A stretch of DNA of 64,000 bases from Anodontia alba (lineage: Eukaryota; Mollusca; Bivalvia; Lucinida; Lucinidae). The DNA is taken from NCBI GenBank assembly GCA_964016985.1, contig OZ024837.1, positions 39,377,529-39,441,528 on the forward strand, written 5' to 3'. Numbering within the stretch: the first letter of the stretch is position 1; the number at the start of each line of letters is the position of its first letter. A program made the position numbers and the translations under genes. Under the pieces are notes generated by a model, which worked only from the letters and a program-made list of their open reading frames with translations, was not told the origin of the DNA and made no database searches. Below, in pieces: positions 60,651 through 64,000 of this stretch.

Positions 60651-60929
60651 GCTTAAACAAATTTACCAGGGTCACCGCCCCTGAAAGTGAATTAATTTTC
60701 ATTTAAACGAATACTGTAGTGCAAAGTATACGTAGGCTGCACGCTTTCATTCAAACGATTTTTACTTTTGAGTCATACACCAAAACGTCCTCAAGGTTGT
60801 TGTCCACGTGATTATTCTTGACCAATGAAATAATATCAAACCGTGCGTGCGTACGAAGTCCTGATAAACGACACGCTATTCTTTTCGCTGTGACGTCAGA
60901 CGGCCGTGTAAAGAGGGTTATCTATAAAA

Positions 60930-61010
60930 CCTGTACAGGGACACCAGACGCAGATCTGGCGCCGCAGAACGCGGTGTCTGATCAGGGTTTGAATTGTTTG
61001 CTTAAATTAC
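60930..61010. mobile_element. Family D element
   Basis: ACCAGACGCAGATCTGGCGC, then GCAGAACGCGGTGTCTGATC and AGGGTTTGAATTGTTTGC. TGACGTCAGACGG (60891-60903) precedes it. Confidence 0.5.
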
Positions 61011-61219
61011 ACTAAATGAAGGGTTATACGAAGCAGTCCCCATTCGGTATCATTTTCCCAGCCTTCACTCAGAGACAATCGATCCACCAGTGCTGTCAGT
61101 GCTTTGATTGACATGTTGTACATGTATCCAATGATAATGGATGGCGACACTGAAATTCCGGACCAGAATGTTTAGATGCGCAATCTGATTCGCGACTTCG
61201 TTGTTCGCACATGACATAA

Positions 61220-61547
61220 ACAGTCGACTCTCGTTATCTCGAAATCCCGGGGACTCTCCGATATATTTCGAGATATCCATACTTCGACATATCAGATTTG
61301 CAGAATTGAGAAAAAACAATAAACCGAACAATCACTAGTTATGTAATGTGACTCATTAAGTTAAGAGATAACCTTGAAAATATTGTGGAAAAGAGGAGAA
61401 ATTGCTCCTTGGGAGCAATTTCTCCTTTTTTTATAATATTTTATTACTTCTTGTTAGATTTTCATGTTCAAGTAGGGACCAGATTTTCACTTTGAGATAA
61501 GCGGTTGTTCGAGATAAGCGGAGTCCAGATAACGAGAGTCGACTATA
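61220..61547 (-). mobile_element. Family B MITE
   Basis: ACAGTCGACTCTCGTTATCT to GAGAGTCGACTATA; hairpin GGAGAAATTGCTCCTTGGGA GCAATTTCTCC. Confidence 0.9.
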
Positions 61548-61803
61548 GACAATTGTAATCATGCTGTACAATGTATATCCTATGCATATAAAATCACATA
61601 ATGTTACAAATACTTCTCCCTGTAATAATAAAATGATAACGGGGCATCTGTATATATCAATTTCTTTGTCTCGTTCATTAGCTGTAAATATGGTTATCAT
61701 ATCATTCTACCCTAAATATTATGACCTTATACAATGTAACTCCTTACCATACTATGAACAAATGTATTTTACTTCCTCTTGATACATTTTAAATTTAATC
61801 AAA

Positions 61804-61999
61804 CCTTGTCCTGCTGAACCCGGATATATCCTGCCTTTGCAAACAGTGTAGATCCAGATCTGAAGATACCAACTGATCTTGACCTGCACTGTTTGCCATT
61901 AAGTATTGAATTCATTGCAACAATCCGGATCAAGTAATTTGACTGGCTGAAAATTAGAAGTTGGCGTGGCACATTAATTTAGTCAGCAGGACAAGGGTT
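61804..61999. mobile_element. Family D2 element, uninterrupted copy
   Basis: CCTTGTCCTGCTGAACCCGG and TTAGTCAGCAGGACAAGG are inverted ends. The middle is a decayed family D hairpin (GCAAACAGTGTAGATCCAGA ... CACTGTTTGCC). Confidence 0.75.
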
Positions 62000-62417
62000 A
62001 ATTAATACTACTGGATGAGTTGATTACTTTTAGACCGTATCCATGGCGCTTTTTTTTCAGTTTTTCCAGTAAGTTATTATTATTATAATTATTATTATTA
62101 TCATTTTGTTTGTTTCTCACGCAAACATATGTCATGGGTACCTTTTTATTAGAAGACCTGGCTAAGGTGCTTCTACTGGGTATCCACTACACACGTTTTC
62201 ACGGAGAAATAATAAAAACATATTTTGTGGATACCTACACTTATCTGGAGCTAAGATATCTCGGACTCTGTTTGCTCAGGTCTGTCCGTCTGAATACTTA
62301 TAGACCTAACTCAGGCATGTCTGTCCAACACATAGGGTTTATTCGGTATTAGTTCCCAGAAAATTCACAATTTCAAGACACTACCTACACGTCGCTTCGA
62401 ACAGAGAAGTAAGAAAT

Positions 62418-62419
<2 letters not shown>
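62000..62419. other. Unassigned DNA with a decayed hairpin core
   Basis: ATT tract 62075-62102. CATATGTCATGGGTACC / GGGTATCCACTAC around TTATTAGAAGACCTGGC looks like a degraded family A/Q-type core (62126-62200). Confidence 0.45.

Positions 62420-62448
<29 letters not shown>
62420..62448. repeat. Poly-A tract
   Basis: About 29 A residues, immediately downstream of the candidate exon donor on the minus strand. Confidence 0.95.
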
Positions 62449-62460
62449 CATGAAACTTAC

Positions 62461-62551
62461 CCAGAAGCAGAGACACACATAGGAACAGCCATAGGTAATC
62501 ATCAATTGGCAGATCCAGAGGGCATCCCGGTGTTTCGGTCGAACCCCTTTT
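62461..62551 (-). CDS. Candidate exon with a membrane-helix-like segment
   Basis: One open frame reads GSTETPGCPLDLPIDDYLWL followed by FLCVSLLLG and ends at CTGG|GTAAGT, a perfect donor. Two AG acceptors 4-5 nt apart (CTCAAG and AAAAG) follow a T-rich tract; the second fits the phase left by the candidate exon at 63187-63245. It could be a membrane helix or a signal-like segment. No homology is recognised, and a second frame is also open. Confidence 0.35.
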
Positions 62552-62642
62552 CTTGAGAAAAAAATGTTTCGTATCTTAAAATAATAGTTGAAAATAACTT
62601 TGTTTCTGGATTATAAACCACCTTTTAAATCATTTTATGTTT

Positions 62643-62956
62643 ACAGTCGACTCTCGTTATCACGACTTCGCTTATCTCGAATTACTGCTTATCTCGAAGT
62701 GAAAGTCTGGTCCCTGTTTTCAACATGGAAATCTAACAATATATTACACTGTAACAAAATATTGTGGAAAAGAGGAGAAATTGCTCCTAAGGAGCAACTT
62801 CTCCTCTTGTCTACAATATTTTTAATATATCTCTAGCTTCAGGAGCCAAATAGCATATTCACATGTGAAATGTGGTCGTTCAATTTATTTTTTTCAATTC
62901 TGCAAAATTGATATGTCGAGGTACGGATATCTCGAAGTATTTTAGAAAGTCCCTAC
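62643..62956 (+). mobile_element. Family B MITE, 3' end missing
   Basis: ACAGTCGACTCTCGTTATCA start, intact hairpin, but it stops at TTTAGAAAGTCCCTACG before the terminal repeat. Confidence 0.85.
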
Positions 62957-62984
62957 GTATAATGTACGCATGATATCGTCCATC

Positions 62985-63085
62985 AGTGAACATGCAAACA
63001 ATGTAGAGCTTGATCAGACGTCGCGTTCTGTGGCGTGTGACAAGGTTCTACACTTTTACACTTTCACTGATCAGGGTCTTTACGG
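62985..63085. mobile_element. Family D element
   Basis: GCAAACAATGTAGAGCTTGA TCAGACGTCGCG / CTGTGGCGTGTGACAAGG, then CACTGATCAGGGTCTTTACGG. Confidence 0.55.
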
Positions 63086-63186
63086 TTTACAAAAGTCCAT
63101 AAGTGAAACAAGGGGCATAAATAAGTTTAAAGCCAACCCCTCTAGCTAAAATCATAGATCCACCCTTGCACTCGAATGCAACCTAC

Positions 63187-63245
63187 CCATGACCATGTCT
63201 ACCATAGTTATGGCCGAACCGACCGTCCGATGGTGGCTTCTCTCT
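63187..63245 (-). CDS. Candidate Gly/His-rich exon
   Basis: TTCTTTTCAG acceptor and GG|GTAGGT donor bracket 59 nt whose best frame reads REKPPSDGRFGHNYGRHGH. It lies about 640 bases upstream of the candidate membrane exon on the same strand. The function is unknown. Confidence 0.35.
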
Positions 63246-63434
63246 CTGAAAAGAACAACAGAACGATACAAATTAAACAACTCTATTAGAAGGAAGCAAC
63301 GCTCAGGTGTTGCTCAAGGCGACACAGTCATGCTGTGTCCTATTTCTGTCTTCCTTTTGCTTACGATCTACGTTCCTCGATCACTGAGCTATTTCCCGTT
63401 ATACATTAGAACTAAAACGGCTCGCACATCTTAG

Positions 63435-64000
63435 GGATCGTGTAACTATGTTCTAGACATGAATAATTCAAGTCAATGAGAAAAAATGTTGGTATGACCT
63501 TAAAATTTTCTATAAAATAAGTGTGTGTTGCGTGTACTCATTAAATCGCCTCGAATGGGCGATTCTAATACATATCTGCAACATTTTCGTGAAAAACTAC
63601 GAAATACAGTCGACTCTTGTTATCTTGAATTTCAATGAACAGTCGGAAACAATTTGAGATAACCGTACCTCGACATATCAGATTTGCAGAATTGAGGCAA
63701 AAATAAATTGAACAGCCTCATTTCAAAAATGAATATGCAATTTGACTCCTAAAGTTGGATATATATTGAAATTATTGTTCAAAAAAAAGGAGAAATTAGG
63801 AGCAATTTCTCCTCTTTTCCACACTATTTTGTCACCTATTGTAAGATTTACATGTAAAAACAGGAACCAGATTTTCACTTCGAAATAACTCGCTTTTCGA
63901 GATAAGCGAGGTCGAGATAACGAGAGTCGACTGTATCTCTAAAGTATCATGAAAATTTTAATGTTTGTGGAAAAATTTCCTAGAGACCCAAAAATGAGTT
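63435..64000 (-). mobile_element. Family C MITE split by a family B MITE, runs off the window
   Basis: Left: TTAAAATTTTCTATAAAATA and core GTACTCATTAAATCGCCTCG. Right of the B copy: AAAAATTTCCTAGAGACCCA AAAATGAGTT, which is the family C interior. Confidence 0.6.
63605..63935 (-). mobile_element. Family B MITE inside family C
   Basis: ACAGTCGACTCTTGTTATCT to GAGAGTCGACTGTA with TA flanks. Confidence 0.88.

Overview
The window is animal nuclear DNA: it has intron-containing genes with GT/AG splice sites, a seven-transmembrane receptor, a cadherin-repeat protein, tRNA-derived SINEs, and a very dense load of short non-autonomous transposons and microsatellites. Several repeats (the arrays ending in a GGACC/GGTCC hairpin at 1.1-2.8 kb, the 155-bp and 320-bp tandem arrays at 3-4 kb and 12.5-13.7 kb, and the GC-rich dispersed hairpins) look like repeats familiar from bivalve mollusc genomes. 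I therefore favour a bivalve, perhaps a venerid-type clam, but this rests on memory and was not checked by search. Two genes are well supported. The first, on the minus strand from about 33.56 kb down to 7.13 kb, is an eleven-exon gene assembled here from splice sites and codon phase. It encodes a 336-residue type I membrane protein: signal peptide, Thr/Ala-rich linker, one cadherin repeat, Thr-rich stalk, one membrane helix, and a basic then proline-rich cytoplasmic tail spread over tiny in-frame exons. All ten introns agree in phase and the reading frame ends in a proper stop. The second, also minus strand (44383-45576), is a single-exon class A (rhodopsin-like) receptor of 397 residues with unusual features (LRY for DRY, no cysteine in extracellular loop 2). 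A GTAAGT donor at 52.17 kb, next to two perfect cAMP-response elements at 52.31-52.34 kb, may mark its promoter and a 5' untranslated exon. Three exon-like blocks at 59.5-63.2 kb, minus strand, hint at a further gene and are reported with low confidence. Layout: 0-4.1 kb tandem-array elements; 4.1-6.5 kb a possible hAT-type terminus and unrecognised DNA; 6.8-33.6 kb the cadherin-repeat gene with repeat-filled introns, including a 42-bp minisatellite; 33.6-44.3 kb intergenic and repeat-rich; 44.4-52.3 kb the receptor and its possible promoter; 52.3-64 kb repeat-rich with candidate exons. No transposase, reverse transcriptase or other autonomous element protein was recognised. The dominant repeat is a roughly 280-bp hairpin MITE (called family A here): 27 copies, none in the first 17 kb, many of them inserted inside other repeats. 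A pogo/Tigger-like MITE (family B, TA target duplication) has nine full or interrupted copies and one 3'-truncated copy. Families A, C, P and Q have different ends but share one palindromic core built on TTAGAANCGCCTC, the most unusual repeat-level observation in the window.
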